A stretch of 64,000 nt of DNA from Taibaiella helva (GTDB lineage: Bacteria > Bacteroidota > Bacteroidia > Chitinophagales > Chitinophagaceae): assembly GCF_003545695.1 (NCBI RefSeq), contig NZ_QUZZ01000008.1:124001-188000 (forward strand). Reading direction: 5' to 3'. The notes under the pieces were generated by a model. It was given only the letters and a program-made list of their open reading frames with translations, was not told the origin of the DNA and did not search any database. Positions 9,463 to 18,826 of this stretch are shown here, one piece after another. The position numbers and the translations under genes are program-made. Position 1 is the stretch's first letter, and every line of letters starts with the position of its first letter.

Positions 9463-10566
9463 ATGAGTAGATTTATACGGCTGGCTGCTGGTCTTGCTAT
9501 TACAGTTTCGTTCGGTTTCCAGGGCTATGCCCAGATCACGGGCGGACAGCATGCTTTCGAATACCTGCGGATGAGCAACAGCCCGCATGTATCGGCCCTG
9601 GGCGGTTATGTACCGGCCAGCCCGGATAAGGATGTTACTTTCACCCTGCAGAACCCTGCACTGCTGAATCCCGGCTATCACAACCAGCTGGCGCTGAACT
9701 ACAACCTTTATTATGCGGGGATTGGTATCGCCAACCTGCAATATGCCTATCACGTGGCGCCGCTGAATACCGACTTCGGTTTCGGTGTGCAATATTACAA
9801 TTACGGTTCCTTTCAGAATACAGATGTACAAGGCAACAACCTGGGTGATATCCGGGCCGCAGATTATTCAATCAACCTGTCGGCTTCGCGCCGGTACCTG
9901 GAGCGCTGGCGTTATGGCGCTACCCTCAAATGGGCACAATCAATCCTGGGCGACCGATCGGCTATGGCTGTGCTAGCCGATGTAGGCGTGGTGTATGAAG
10001 ATACGGCTAACCTCTGGACTATTGGTGTCGTAGCCAAGAATATGGGTGTGATGCTGAAAAAATACAATCCCGAAACCCAGTCGGAGCCCATGCCTTTCGA
10101 CCTGCAGATCGGGGTAAGCAAGCAACTGCGCAACCTGCCCTTACGCCTGTTCATTGTCGGTCATCACCTCTATGAATGGAATGTGCGCTACAATAACCCG
10201 GCCGATAAAGTAAACAACAGCCTGCTGCCGACAGCGGACGACACGGCAACCAATAAAAAGTATATTGCCGATAAGCTATTCCGGCACCTGAACTTTGGTG
10301 TCGAGCTGATCCTGGGTAAACGTATCACGGTTTCGGCGGCCTACAACCATATCCGCCGCAGCGAGCTGGGCGCGCAGGATGCCAAGGGTCTGGCGGGGTT
10401 CTCCTTTGGCGCAGGTGTTAACCTCAATAAGCTGCAGGTACATTACGCACGGTCCTATATGACATCGGCAGGCGCCTACAACGAGCTGGGACTAAGCTTT
10501 CAGCTGAATAAATTCTTTGCTATCGGCAAAAAGACCGAAGCCTGGGGTTGGGATAAAACGTATTGA
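9463..10566 (+). CDS. porQ: Type IX secretion system protein PorQ
   Basis: An outer-membrane beta-barrel of 367 residues. In the T9SS, PorQ works with PorU, PorV and PorZ in the attachment complex that processes and anchors cargo at the surface. The start MSRFIRLAAGLAITV gives a signal peptide ending at about YAQ; the open frame runs 58 residues further upstream through the fabI terminator, which rules that start out. PorQ-like features: GGQHAFEYLRMSNSPHVSALGG near the mature N-terminus, NPALLNP, and PorV/FadL-style strands ending HYARSYMTSAGAYNELGLSF. Several cargo proteins with C-terminal T9SS signals lie in the same window. Confidence 0.9.
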   Translation: MSRFIRLAAGLAITVSFGFQGYAQITGGQHAFEYLRMSNSPHVSALGGYVPASPDKDVTFTLQNPALLNPGYHNQLALNYNLYYAGIGIANLQYAYHVAPLNTDFGFGVQYYNYGSFQNTDVQGNNLGDIRAADYSINLSASRRYLERWRYGATLKWAQSILGDRSAMAVLADVGVVYEDTANLWTIGVVAKNMGVMLKKYNPETQSEPMPFDLQIGVSKQLRNLPLRLFIVGHHLYEWNVRYNNPADKVNNSLLPTADDTATNKKYIADKLFRHLNFGVELILGKRITVSAAYNHIRRSELGAQDAKGLAGFSFGAGVNLNKLQVHYARSYMTSAGAYNELGLSFQLNKFFAIGKKTEAWGWDKTY

Positions 10567-10586
10567 TCCGCTGGATCAGAAAAAGA

Positions 10587-10616
10587 ACAAAGGGCTGCCG
10601 GAAGGCAGCTCTTTGT
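10587..10616 (+). terminator. Intrinsic terminator after porQ
   Basis: A 13-bp stem with one G-T wobble (10587-10599 with 10604-10616), a GGAA loop and a T-rich tail. Confidence 0.8.
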
Positions 10617-10727
10617 TTGTGACATGGTCTTGTTGGTACTCCCTGGATCCGGGTATATTCCAGCTACATATCATCGGGCAACCAACGGGCCATCGCCGCA
10701 AGGATGTCTTTGTCGGAAATGGCTTCT

Positions 10728-12113
10728 ATGAAAAGTACTTCCATTCTTCTGCTCTCTCTGGTCCTTTCTTTATCTGCGGGTGCGCAGCAGTTCAGTGTTA
10801 TCGATTCGCTACCGATAGGGGCCTATGGTACCGCCGCATGGGGCGACTACGATGGTGACGGCCGCAAAGACCTGGTATATATTGCCCAAACCATGACCGA
10901 AGGTCAGCCCGATATTTTCCGTATCTATCACAATACTGCATCCGGGATGATCGGTGTTGCAGATATGGGCTTTTTATTCAATCCTGCTGCCCACTGGGCC
11001 GATCTGGACAATGATGGCAAAGACGACTTGCTCGTATCCGGGTTTGCGGCCGACACCTTCGCACCTGTTTTCAGGATATATAAAAGTAACGGCAACGGTA
11101 GCTTTCTGCTCGTGAACGATACCCTGAAGCGACTTGCAGAAGGGGGCATTGATGTCGCGGATTATAACGGAGACGGTTTAAAGGACATTGCCGCTTCCGG
11201 AACAGACACGGCTGGTGAACCCTACTCGCTGATCTGGCGCAATGAAGGCGGATTCCGCTTTTCAGATATCGGCGCCGGGCTTGCCGGTATTCGCGGCGGT
11301 GAATTGAAATGGCAGGATTATGATGGCGACGGCAAATCCGATCTGGCCATGAACGGAGTCAATTGGAATGCTTCAAGAACCTATATCTACCATAATGAAG
11401 GTAATGACAGCTTTCGCCTGGCCAGCCCTTATATGAAAGGTGGCTTTGGTACCGTCGATTGGCTCGACTATGATGCGGATACGCACCCCGACTTGTTGGT
11501 GACCGGTGTCGATAGTGCCGGCCAGCACAACTTTGTTGGGCTCTATCGCAACAATGGCGACGGTACGTTCAGTCAGGTCAACACCAACCTGCCGGCATTC
11601 GGGGAGCCCTCGGCGGTGGATATCGCCGATTTTGACCGGGATGGCAAGCCGGATATCTGTTTTGGTGGAGGCAACGACACTTTCTTTAGTTTCTCCGCCA
11701 TGGCCTTTGGGAATACAACACCTGCTTTTGACAGGATGGGAAGCTTCCGGCAGATGGATGTGACCAATTGTATTGTCGCCGCTGCCGATATCGATAATGA
11801 TGGTGACTCCGATCTCCTGTTCAGCAACTTCCTGCTACGAAACGACGGGCCTGCCAGTATCGGCAGTCATGAGTTGCCAGGCGTAGTCGTCTATCCCAAT
11901 CCTGTCCGGAAGCTTCTTCTGCTGCAGCACAGCGAGCCTGATGATGTAGCGCTGATCCTCTCCGATATAAGCGGAAAGGTCGTGTATCAGGGCAAGGCGC
12001 CTTCAGGTATCCATATGCTCGACATCAGCGGTTATGCTCCTGGTATATACCAGTTATTCATGCGCTCGGGCGAAAGACAATCGGTAAAGCGCCTGGTGTT
12101 CACCGGCCGCTGA
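10728..12113 (+). CDS. Secreted FG-GAP/VCBS-repeat protein with T9SS type A sorting domain
   Basis: A 461-residue exported protein. The start is at MKSTSILLL, the signal peptide, ending AGAQ. Seven Asp-rich calcium-binding-type repeats of the form [W/A]xDxDxDGxxDL are spaced along residues about 30-350 (for example WGDYDGDGRKDL, WADLDNDGKDDL, VADYNGDGLKDI, WQDYDGDGKSDL, IADFDRDGKPDI, AADIDNDGDSDL), as expected for a seven-bladed propeller. The last 80 residues (VVYPNPV ... LDISGYAPGIYQL ... KRLVF) form a T9SS type A sorting signal, so the protein is expected to be exported by the system PorQ belongs to. Ligand unknown. No terminator was seen between it and the convergent gene at 12142. Confidence 0.88.
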   Translation: MKSTSILLLSLVLSLSAGAQQFSVIDSLPIGAYGTAAWGDYDGDGRKDLVYIAQTMTEGQPDIFRIYHNTASGMIGVADMGFLFNPAAHWADLDNDGKDDLLVSGFAADTFAPVFRIYKSNGNGSFLLVNDTLKRLAEGGIDVADYNGDGLKDIAASGTDTAGEPYSLIWRNEGGFRFSDIGAGLAGIRGGELKWQDYDGDGKSDLAMNGVNWNASRTYIYHNEGNDSFRLASPYMKGGFGTVDWLDYDADTHPDLLVTGVDSAGQHNFVGLYRNNGDGTFSQVNTNLPAFGEPSAVDIADFDRDGKPDICFGGGNDTFFSFSAMAFGNTTPAFDRMGSFRQMDVTNCIVAAADIDNDGDSDLLFSNFLLRNDGPASIGSHELPGVVVYPNPVRKLLLLQHSEPDDVALILSDISGKVVYQGKAPSGIHMLDISGYAPGIYQLFMRSGERQSVKRLVFTGR

Positions 12114-12141
12114 TCTCTGTTCTGCGGTGGAGCGATATACG

Positions 12142-12678
12142 CTATTGCAGATCCGTTTTTTTCTGCGCTGTTGTCGCCTTCAGCACGCCGGCGTCCACGA
12201 TACGAGCCTTGATCACGAAGGTAATCACACCTTCGTCGGTAACCATATCGATCTCCTGGCTATAATCGCCGTAGCGATCTTTGGTGTCAAGTGTGGCAAG
12301 AATTTTGCCTGTTGCCAGGTCAAAGCTCCGGATGCCGCTTTTTTCCGGGATGAGGATAGAAGAAATCCTGAACCCGTTCATGAACAGATGATTGGCGGGA
12401 TAGGCTTTGGGGTCTCCTGTATTTACCCCGAACTGATAGAATTGTCCTTCTGCTATATCGCCAAGATCGGTGATCGTTCTGTGGATCGTTGACTTACTGC
12501 GGGGATTGAGGGTAGGATCGATATTGCGCTGTAGCCGGGCTTCTGCTATGGGGTCGTACAAAGGATCATAAACTAACCTGCGGTTTTGGGCCATGGGCCG
12601 CCCCTGTCGGTAATTTTGAGCACCTGCTTCCTGCCACAGTAGTGGCAGCATAAAGCATAGCAAGAATATCTTTTTCAT
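12142..12678 (-). CDS. Small exported protein, copy A of a tandem pair
   Basis: Unrecognised family of 178 residues. Signal peptide MKKIFLLCFMLPLLWQEAGAQ. The mature part shares with copy B (12805-13308) the blocks ITDLG[DE]IAEGQ, a SI.IPE[KS]SGI region, TLDTKDRYGDYSQ and the C-terminus ARIVDAGVLKA...QKKTDLQ. A single beta-rich domain is likely. Near-identical ends and matching non-coding flanks show a recent tandem duplication. No function can be assigned. Confidence 0.7.
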   Translation of the reverse strand: MKKIFLLCFMLPLLWQEAGAQNYRQGRPMAQNRRLVYDPLYDPIAEARLQRNIDPTLNPRSKSTIHRTITDLGDIAEGQFYQFGVNTGDPKAYPANHLFMNGFRISSILIPEKSGIRSFDLATGKILATLDTKDRYGDYSQEIDMVTDEGVITFVIKARIVDAGVLKATTAQKKTDLQ

Positions 12679-12804
12679 AGGATATTTTTTGAAAGAAAAA
12701 TGATGGGAAATGGATTTTAATGTTTAGCCCTGGCATACCCGAATGAATACTTTATCCAGCTGCTGTCTTTCGATCGCTGATCTCCGTACTGTAATGGCGA
12801 TATC

Positions 12805-13308
12805 TTATTGCAAATCCGTTTTTTTCTGAACCGTTGCAGCCTTCAGCACACCGGCGTCCACGATATGCGCGTTAACCACGAATACGAGATTGCCATAGGC
12901 GGTAGCGACAGAAAACTGCTGGCTATAGTCGCCGTAGCGGTCTTTAGTATCGAGGGTAACAATAAACTGGTTGTTAGCCGATAAAGACACACTGCTGATG
13001 CCGCTGCTTTCGGGAATTGAGATAGACGAGACATCGCTTTGACGTACATATAAATAATCCTGTGGGTAATAATGCCCTTTCGTCGGGCTGGCCTTAAACT
13101 GGTAAATCTGTCCTTCTGCGATTTCACCGAGATCGGTAATCGTCTGGTGCACAAGCGCATTATTCGTTCTTGCCGTCGCGTCAGTATTCCTGGACGCAAA
13201 CGCCCGTTCCATAATTTCAAACGGCTTGTCCGGAGGCCTGTGGTATTGGGCACCGGCCTCCTGCTGCAGGAAGGTCAGCAAAAGCGGTGAAAGCAATATT
13301 TTTTTCAT
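12805..13308 (-). CDS. Small exported protein, copy B of a tandem pair
   Basis: A 167-residue paralogue of the neighbouring gene. Signal peptide ends QEAGAQ; shared core ITDLGEIAEGQ, SIPESSGI, TLDTKDRYGDYSQ and C-terminus AHIVDAGVLKA...QKKTDLQ. The region just after the signal is the least conserved part. The spacing to copy A (126 bases) contains a duplicated 3' flank. The 267 bases upstream of it, up to glyA, hold only the glyA terminator. Confidence 0.7.
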   Translation of the reverse strand: MKKILLSPLLLTFLQQEAGAQYHRPPDKPFEIMERAFASRNTDATARTNNALVHQTITDLGEIAEGQIYQFKASPTKGHYYPQDYLYVRQSDVSSISIPESSGISSVSLSANNQFIVTLDTKDRYGDYSQQFSVATAYGNLVFVVNAHIVDAGVLKAATVQKKTDLQ

Positions 13309-13506
13309 AGGATAAATTTTTTATGGTAAGCTTAGCTAAAGATAGGACTTATTTTTATCTCCGGGGTTTAAAACGCAAAGGATTTTCTTTAAGGGATTGT
13401 CAAAACGCGCTACCTCGGCACGAAAAGGCTATCTACAATTAGTTGGAAGACCGACTGAAGCAGCCGTTGGCCTGGTCGCGATGACAAGCCTGAACCTGGT
13501 GGATAC

Positions 13507-13539
13507 AAAAGAGCTGCTCCGCACAGGAACAGCTCTTTT
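13507..13539 (-). terminator. Intrinsic terminator of glyA
   Basis: A 10-bp outer stem (13507-13516 with 13530-13539) plus a 3-bp inner helix. The outer arms are A- and T-rich, so it can act on either strand; glyA ends 36 bases away on the minus strand. Confidence 0.75.
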
Positions 13540-13575
13540 TATACAGGCCGCAAGCGGCATCTCTATTGCTTTTGC

Positions 13576-14856
13576 CTAGCCCATTTCGGGGTAGAGGCTG
13601 AAGCCGTTCATATATTCGTTCACCTCTCCCTTCACAGCGGCGATCACTTGTTCGTCGTCGGGCGACATCAGCACTTGATCCAGCCAGGATACCACCTGCA
13701 CCATATCCTGTTCTTTAAGGCCACGGGTGGTAATCGCCGGTACACCCACACGGATACCTGAAGTAACAAAGGGTGACTTATCGTCGAAAGGTACCATATT
13801 CTTATTGAGCGTGATATCGGCTTTCACCAGCGTATTTTCTGCTTTTTTACCGGAGATGTTCTTGTTGCGCAGGTCGATCAGCAACAGGTGGTTGTCGGTA
13901 CCGCCCGAGATGATGTCGTAACCTTTGGCCAGGAAAGCCTCCGCCATGGCTTGTGCATTGCTTTGCATCTGGCGGGCATAGGCTTTATATTCGTCCTGCA
14001 GTATCTCGAAGAAGGATACGGCTTTTGCAGCGATCACATGCTCCAGCGGGCCGCCTTGCAAGCCGGGGAATACCGACAGGTCCAGCAGCTGGCTCATCAT
14101 GCGGATCTCGCCTTTAGGACCAGTGATGCCCCATGGGTTTTCAAAATCCTTGCGCATCATAATGATGCCGCCACGGGGACCGCGCAGGGTCTTATGGGTA
14201 GTAGAGGTTACAAAGTGGCAATGGTCGAAGGGGTCGTTGAGCAATCCTGCAGCGATAAGGCCGGCAGGGTGAGCGATATCGGCCAGCACCAGTGCGCCGA
14301 TCTTATCGGCAACGGCGCGGATACGGGCATAGTCCCAATCGCGGCTGTAGGCCGAAGCGCCGCAAATGATCAGCTTGGGTTTTACTTCCAGGGCTTTTGC
14401 CTCCAAAGCGTCGTAATCGACAAGGCCATCTTCCTTGCGCACACCATAGTGATGTGCCTGGTACATCTTGCCGGAGAAGGTAACGGGCGAGCCGTGAGTA
14501 AGGTGTCCGCCCATGCTGAGGTCGAGGCCCAGCAATGCGTCTCCATGCTTCATTACAGCAAACTGTACGGCTGTATTGGCCTGGGCGCCGCTGTGTGGCT
14601 GTACATTTACATACGCAACGTTAAAGATCTGTTTGGCCCGGTCGATAGCCAGCTGCTCGCTCTTATCCACTACCTCGCAACCGCCGTAATATCGTTTGCC
14701 GGGATAGCCCTCGGCATACTTGTTGGTCATCACATTGCCCATGGCCTGCATTACCTGCAGGCTGGTCAGGTTTTCGGAGGCGATCAGCTCCAGGCCGCGG
14801 CGCTGGCGGTCCAGCTCTTCCCTGATGAGGCCGAATATTTCAGTATCTTTTTGCAT
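13576..14856 (-). CDS. glyA: Serine hydroxymethyltransferase
   Basis: PLP enzyme that interconverts serine and glycine while loading tetrahydrofolate with one-carbon units. At 426 residues it is full length. The PLP-lysine is Lys222 in [13 protein letters not shown], the cofactor-binding Asp193 and His196 lie in ADIAHPAG, and the N-terminal NYAEGYP-type substrate motif reads [15 protein letters not shown]. It is the third gene of a minus-strand unit yebC-thioesterase-glyA, only 26 bases from the thioesterase gene. Confidence 0.97.
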   Translation of the reverse strand: MQKDTEIFGLIREELDRQRRGLELIASENLTSLQVMQAMGNVMTNKYAEGYPGKRYYGGCEVVDKSEQLAIDRAKQIFNVAYVNVQPHSGAQANTAVQFAVMKHGDALLGLDLSMGGHLTHGSPVTFSGKMYQAHHYGVRKEDGLVDYDALEAKALEVKPKLIICGASAYSRDWDYARIRAVADKIGALVLADIAHPAGLIAAGLLNDPFDHCHFVTSTTHKTLRGPRGGIIMMRKDFENPWGITGPKGEIRMMSQLLDLSVFPGLQGGPLEHVIAAKAVSFFEILQDEYKAYARQMQSNAQAMAEAFLAKGYDIISGGTDNHLLLIDLRNKNISGKKAENTLVKADITLNKNMVPFDDKSPFVTSGIRVGVPAITTRGLKEQDMVQVVSWLDQVLMSPDDEQVIAAVKGEVNEYMNGFSLYPEMG

Positions 14857-14882
14857 CGGTATGAATTGAAATTTTTAAGCAA

Positions 14883-15293
14883 TCAAAAGTAGGGTGCCAG
14901 TCTTTCGTAAAGCACCTCTGGCATCGGGATCTTTCTCCTGGTTTTCGGATCGAAAAAGACCAGGGTTACTACGCCTTCATTCAGCAGCTTGCCTGCCTCA
15001 TTGTACAGCTCCGAATGAAAGCTGATCTGTGGGTTTTCTTTATCAAGCACTTTCAGGCTGGTCTTTACCGTAACGAGATCATCGTACAATGCAGGGCGGA
15101 AGTACTTTGCATTCATTTCGATCACCGGCATCATCACCCCGGCTTCTTCCAGCTGGCGGTAAGTAAAGCCCAGCTGCCTGATGGCTTCGGCCCGGCCCTG
15201 TTCATAATAAAGTGCGTAGAAGCCGTAGTAGAGATAACCCATCTGGTCGGTCTCCCCATAGCGGACCCTTATCTGCGTAGTGGAAGTGTACAT
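14883..15293 (-). CDS. Acyl-CoA thioesterase, YbgC/FadM hot-dog family
   Basis: A 136-residue 4HBT-type hot-dog-fold thioesterase. The start MYTSTTQIRVRYGETDQMG is chosen because family members begin with this strand; the open frame continues 38 residues upstream into the end of yebC without family similarity. The catalytic Asp is the one in YGETDQMG, followed by YYGFYALYYEQGR. Family members hydrolyse short or aromatic acyl-CoA thioesters, or act beside the Tol-Pal system; the substrate here is unknown. It lies between yebC and glyA. Confidence 0.85.
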   Translation of the reverse strand: MYTSTTQIRVRYGETDQMGYLYYGFYALYYEQGRAEAIRQLGFTYRQLEEAGVMMPVIEMNAKYFRPALYDDLVTVKTSLKVLDKENPQISFHSELYNEAGKLLNEGVVTLVFFDPKTRRKIPMPEVLYERLAPYF

Positions 15294-15369
15294 GTGTCGG
15301 ACCCTGTATTTCTGCAGCGGGATACGACGTACGGGTACTGGCGCCTGTATCCTGCCTGCCGGTATGCTG

Positions 15370-16080
15370 TTATGCCATATTGTGGAACACGCGCTGCACG
15401 TCGTCATCCTGCTCTACACGCTCGATCAGCTTGAAGACCTCGTCGGCCTGCTCTTCGCTGACTTCAACGGTATTGAGGGGCAGCCATTCCAGTTCGGAAG
15501 AGATGGGCGTAATGCCTTTTTCTTCCAGGGCCTTCTGCATATTGCCGAAGTCGGCAAAGTCGCAGCGGATGATAAGATTGCTTTCGCTGTCCTCGCCCAG
15601 CTCATCGAGACCCGCGTCGATCAGTTCCAGCTCCAGCTCGTCGGTGCTGAGACCTTCGGGGTTCAGCTTGAATACACCGAGATGGCGGAAGGTAAAGGCT
15701 ACAGAACCGCTGTTGCCCAGGGTGCCGCCGCCTTTGTTGAAGTGTGAGCGTACATTGGCTACGGTACGGGTAGTGTTGTCTGTGGCAGTTTCTACCAATA
15801 TTGCTACGCCATGCGGCGCATAGCCTTCATATAATACTTCGTCGTAGTTGCTGGTATCTTTACCCAGGGCATTCTTGATCGCAGCTTCAACGCGGTCTTT
15901 GGGCATGTTGATGCTCTTGGCGTTCTGCATGCAGCGGCGCAGGGCAGGGTTGGTCGCCGGGTCAGGGCCGCCTTTCTTTACCGCGATCGCGATTTCTTTA
16001 CCGACCCTGGTAAAACCTTTTGCCATACGGTCGTAGCGGGCAAACATCTTGGACTTACGAACTTCGAATATACGTCCCAT
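15370..16080 (-). CDS. yebC: YebC/PmpR-family protein
   Basis: A 236-residue DUF28 protein starting [21 protein letters not shown], with the family strings [42 protein letters not shown] and [21 protein letters not shown]. Family members have been described as DNA-binding transcriptional regulators and, more recently, as translation factors that relieve stalling at polyproline-like stretches, so either role is possible. First gene of the minus-strand operon with the thioesterase and glyA. Confidence 0.93.
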   Translation of the reverse strand: MGRIFEVRKSKMFARYDRMAKGFTRVGKEIAIAVKKGGPDPATNPALRRCMQNAKSINMPKDRVEAAIKNALGKDTSNYDEVLYEGYAPHGVAILVETATDNTTRTVANVRSHFNKGGGTLGNSGSVAFTFRHLGVFKLNPEGLSTDELELELIDAGLDELGEDSESNLIIRCDFADFGNMQKALEEKGITPISSELEWLPLNTVEVSEEQADEVFKLIERVEQDDDVQRVFHNMA

Positions 16081-16113
16081 AAATTTGGAAAGAATTGATT
16101 TAAAAACTGGTGG

Positions 16114-16143
16114 CGAAATTACTCAAAATTTACCGGGTTCAAA
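16114..16143 (-). promoter_or_regulatory. Probable promoter of the yebC operon
   Basis: On the minus strand: TTTG (16140-16143), 18 bases, then TAATTTCG (16114-16121), one mismatch to the Bacteroidota -7 consensus, 34 bases before the yebC start. Confidence 0.5.
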
Positions 16144-16193
16144 CAGTTTTGTTATAATGAAACCCGCCTGGAACAAGGTCCCCTTTTAAACCT

Positions 16194-16201
16194 TACATTT
16201 G
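16194..16201 (+). promoter_or_regulatory. -7 element before the biotinyl carrier gene
   Basis: TACATTTG matches TAnnTTTG and lies 21 bases before the ATG at 16222. No good -33 box is visible. Confidence 0.4.
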
Positions 16202-16221
16202 CAGGTAATTTGCAACATCTG

Positions 16222-16722
16222 ATGAATAAAATCAAGATCAACGATCATACAGAGCTTGAAGTGGCTGCAACGGACGAAGCCGTTACCGTAAATGAAAAGG
16301 TGATCGGCTGGAACATGAAAGAGTTGCCTAACGGCACTTTCAGCATCCTGGCCAATGGTAAAAGCTATCTTGCCGTGGTCGACCAGGTGGACCGTGCCAC
16401 CAAGCAGCTTAAGGTAAAGGTGAATGGCAACAGCTACGCTATGGCGGTAAAGGAGCCCATTGACCAGCTCCTGCAGAAAATGGGCCTGAATATAGGAAAT
16501 GCCCGTAAGGTGGAAGCGATCAAAGCACCTATGCCCGGCCTGGTGCTGAAGGTAATGGTGGAAGAAGGGCAACAGCTGAAAAAAGGTGATCCGGTGCTGA
16601 TACTGGAAGCCATGAAAATGGAGAATGTGTTCAAAGCCCCGGCCGATGCTACAGTAAAGGCGATCAAAGTAACCGAGCGCAAAGCGGTGGAAAAAGGCGA
16701 AGTGCTGATTGAGCTGGCCTGA
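16222..16722 (+). CDS. Biotin/lipoyl-attachment-domain (biotin carboxyl carrier) protein
   Basis: A 166-residue carrier. The C-terminal biotinyl domain (about residues 95-166) contains the biotinylation motif EAMKMEN with target Lys132, preceded by APMPGLV. The N-terminal half is beta-rich and typical of the carrier subunits of Bacteroidota propionyl-/acetyl-CoA carboxylase or of the decarboxylase gamma chain. The ATG at 16222 is chosen over a TTG four codons upstream. No carboxylase or carboxyltransferase gene is adjacent, so its partner enzyme must be encoded elsewhere. Confidence 0.88.
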   Translation: MNKIKINDHTELEVAATDEAVTVNEKVIGWNMKELPNGTFSILANGKSYLAVVDQVDRATKQLKVKVNGNSYAMAVKEPIDQLLQKMGLNIGNARKVEAIKAPMPGLVLKVMVEEGQQLKKGDPVLILEAMKMENVFKAPADATVKAIKVTERKAVEKGEVLIELA

Positions 16723-16743
16723 TCCTGATAGAGAACGATTTTA

Positions 16744-17868
16744 ATGCGACTGTCCATGAAACATATCATCAGCCTTATATGCGGTATCGGGTTGCTGCTG
16801 CAAAGCGCTTATGCCGGTAATTATTCCTACATCTATATCGAGGGCGACAAGCAAACACCCTTCTATGTCAAGCTGGAAGGGCAGATGCAGCCACGGTTGG
16901 GCAAGAACTACTGTATCATCCCCAACCTGGCGGCAGGAGTAAGCTATGTCGAGATCCTCTTCCAGCAGAATGCCTACCCTCCGCAGAAATTTGCGATCAA
17001 CATACCGGAGTCGGGTAGCCGGGGCTTTGTGCTGCAAAAGGTAAACGACCGGCAGTTTGCGCTCTATGATATCCAGCAGAAAAATTATATCGTATCGGGT
17101 AATAAGCCTGAAGAAGACCATATCCCCGATCTGGCGCAACAGCAGGATGCGCTTGCACCAGTCGTAAGCAATACACCGGTAGCTGTTGCAAGTACTCCGG
17201 CTGCTACTACTACACCTGTGCCCAGCGCAGGGGATGAAGGTATACCGGCTTTCCGGCCCGAAAAGAAGAAGAGCAAAACCAAGCCTGTAAAGACAAGCGA
17301 GGAAGCGACGGTTACGCAGGAATCCAAAAAGGACGACCGGTTTCTCGATAATATAGAGCTGAACAGCGATGGTACGGCCGTGGCTGGCACTGCCACTGGT
17401 GCTGCCGTTGATCCGGTGCCGCCTATGCCCAAGCCGGCAAAGAATAAAAAGAAAACACCTAAGAAACCGAAGACAGAGGAGACCAACCTGGCCGCCATCA
17501 ACGAGGATACCGATTTCACCGATCATGCTGCTGCCAAAGAAGAGGCCGGTGATCCGGGGGTGCCCAACAGCGATTGCAAGACGGCGATGAGCAGCGATGA
17601 CTTCGAAGATTTCGCGCTGAAGATCCTTGATAAGACCGATGATGATGCCCGCATTAAAGTACTGTCCAGAAGCAAAGGGCGCCATTGCTTTACGACGGAG
17701 CAGGTGCGTATTATCGCAAACAACCTGGAAACGCAATCGGGTAGGCTGGATGTGGTGAAAATGCTATACCCGCAAACCAGCGACCAAGGCAATTATCCCA
17801 GGCTGGAGAGCCTGTTCAAGACCAGCTTTCTGAAAGAAAAATTTCGCCAGATCATTAATCCTAAATAA
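16744..17868 (+). CDS. DUF4476-domain exported protein
   Basis: A 374-residue protein with an N-terminal signal (MKHIISLICGIGLLLQSAYAG, from either Met1 or Met5). A beta-rich N-domain (about 25-120) is followed by a long low-complexity linker rich in Lys, Pro, Ala and Thr (about 140-270) and a C-terminal helical DUF4476 domain (about 275-374, MSSDDFEDFALKIL ... CFTTEQVRII). DUF4476 is widespread in Bacteroidota; its function is not known. It follows the biotinyl carrier gene by 21 bases, so co-transcription is likely even though the products look unrelated. Confidence 0.75.
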   Translation: MRLSMKHIISLICGIGLLLQSAYAGNYSYIYIEGDKQTPFYVKLEGQMQPRLGKNYCIIPNLAAGVSYVEILFQQNAYPPQKFAINIPESGSRGFVLQKVNDRQFALYDIQQKNYIVSGNKPEEDHIPDLAQQQDALAPVVSNTPVAVASTPAATTTPVPSAGDEGIPAFRPEKKKSKTKPVKTSEEATVTQESKKDDRFLDNIELNSDGTAVAGTATGAAVDPVPPMPKPAKNKKKTPKKPKTEETNLAAINEDTDFTDHAAAKEEAGDPGVPNSDCKTAMSSDDFEDFALKILDKTDDDARIKVLSRSKGRHCFTTEQVRIIANNLETQSGRLDVVKMLYPQTSDQGNYPRLESLFKTSFLKEKFRQIINPK

Positions 17869-17871
17869 TAG

Positions 17872-17908
17872 GAGAAGTTAAGTTTAATAAAACAGAGAAG
17901 TCAAGTTT
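17872..17908. repeat. Short direct repeat next to a terminator
   Basis: GAGAAGTTAAGTTT (17872-17885) and GAGAAGTCAAGTTT (17895-17908) differ by one base. The second copy forms part of the left arm of the following terminator. Confidence 0.6.
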
Positions 17909-17940
17909 TCATCAAAAAAACCTGACTTCTCTGTTTTATT
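17886..17940. terminator. Bidirectional terminator between convergent genes
   Basis: A perfect 18-bp stem (17886-17903 with 17923-17940) with a 19-base loop. The right arm includes the stop codon of the methyltransferase gene, so transcription of both genes is predicted to stop here. Confidence 0.8.
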
Positions 17941-18754
17941 GACGCTCGGCTACAAAATTGAGCCCGAAGAAAAAATATTCCCTTCGAAACCGGCTCCTGC
18001 GCTGTATTTCAGCTTCCCTACGCAACAATGCTTCCGGATCGGCATTGCGGTAACGGTGGGGCAGGTAATACCGCACATATTGTACCGATGCCGGATCTAT
18101 GTTGAAATGTGCTTTATCCATCAGCGCTGTCCATGCAGCCAGGCTGCGGATGTTCTCATTCCCGATCAGGATATCTTTTTGCAACTTCTCATCCCATTGC
18201 TTGATGATCCGTTTGTTGCCGCGGTATTTGTACAGCTTGATGTTCTGGATCACATTGCTGCCATTCTCTTCTATGGCGATCAGCTGTCCGCCGGGTTTCA
18301 ATGCCTTATGGAAAATGGCCAAGGCGTCGCCGATCGGTTCGAGGTGATGCAGCGTATCCTGCACGATCACCGTATCGTAGCTGCCTGCAGCAGGAGGGTT
18401 GTCGAAAAGGTTTTCATAAGAGCAGGTAAACAGGTTGGCGTTGCCAAACTGGTTCCAGTATGCATATCGTCCCGCTACCGTTTCAAAATAAAATTCCAGG
18501 GTAGTGCCATGTGTGCTGATGCCATTCATCGCGAGGAAGAGTGCGGTTGTACCATAGCCCGAACCACAGTCCCATACCTTTTTTGAGGGATCATTGATGC
18601 GGGCGGCAATGTACCGCAGGCGTTCCAGGAAATAGTTTTTGCGAAAATGAAAGGACGAGGCTTTGCCGAGAAATTTGTAATAACGATGCATTTCTTCGCG
18701 CTGCTCCAGCTCTTTAAGGAATAGCTCAAAAAAATGTTCGGGGGTCATCTGCAT
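17936..18754 (-). CDS. Class I SAM-dependent methyltransferase
   Basis: A 272-residue protein with a seven-strand methyltransferase core: motif I VWDCGSGYGTT (about 60-70), then TLEFYFE, VIVQDTLHHLEP (motif IV-like, near residue 130) and LKPGGQLIAIEE (post-motif). The N-terminal helical region before motif I is about 55 residues. The substrate cannot be deduced; in layout it resembles small-molecule or lipid methyltransferases rather than rRNA enzymes. Convergent with the DUF4476 gene. Confidence 0.8.
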   Translation of the reverse strand: MQMTPEHFFELFLKELEQREEMHRYYKFLGKASSFHFRKNYFLERLRYIAARINDPSKKVWDCGSGYGTTALFLAMNGISTHGTTLEFYFETVAGRYAYWNQFGNANLFTCSYENLFDNPPAAGSYDTVIVQDTLHHLEPIGDALAIFHKALKPGGQLIAIEENGSNVIQNIKLYKYRGNKRIIKQWDEKLQKDILIGNENIRSLAAWTALMDKAHFNIDPASVQYVRYYLPHRYRNADPEALLRREAEIQRRSRFRREYFFFGLNFVAERQ

Positions 18755-18826
18755 GGTTTGCTACTGATTTCTGCAAATCTAAGGAACAACGGTAACTAAA
18801 CCTTAAAAAAGCAGGCGATCACAATA

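Noticed and set aside
13397-13579. 60-codon plus-strand frame between copy B and glyA
   Set aside because: Spans the glyA terminator and shows no protein-like features.
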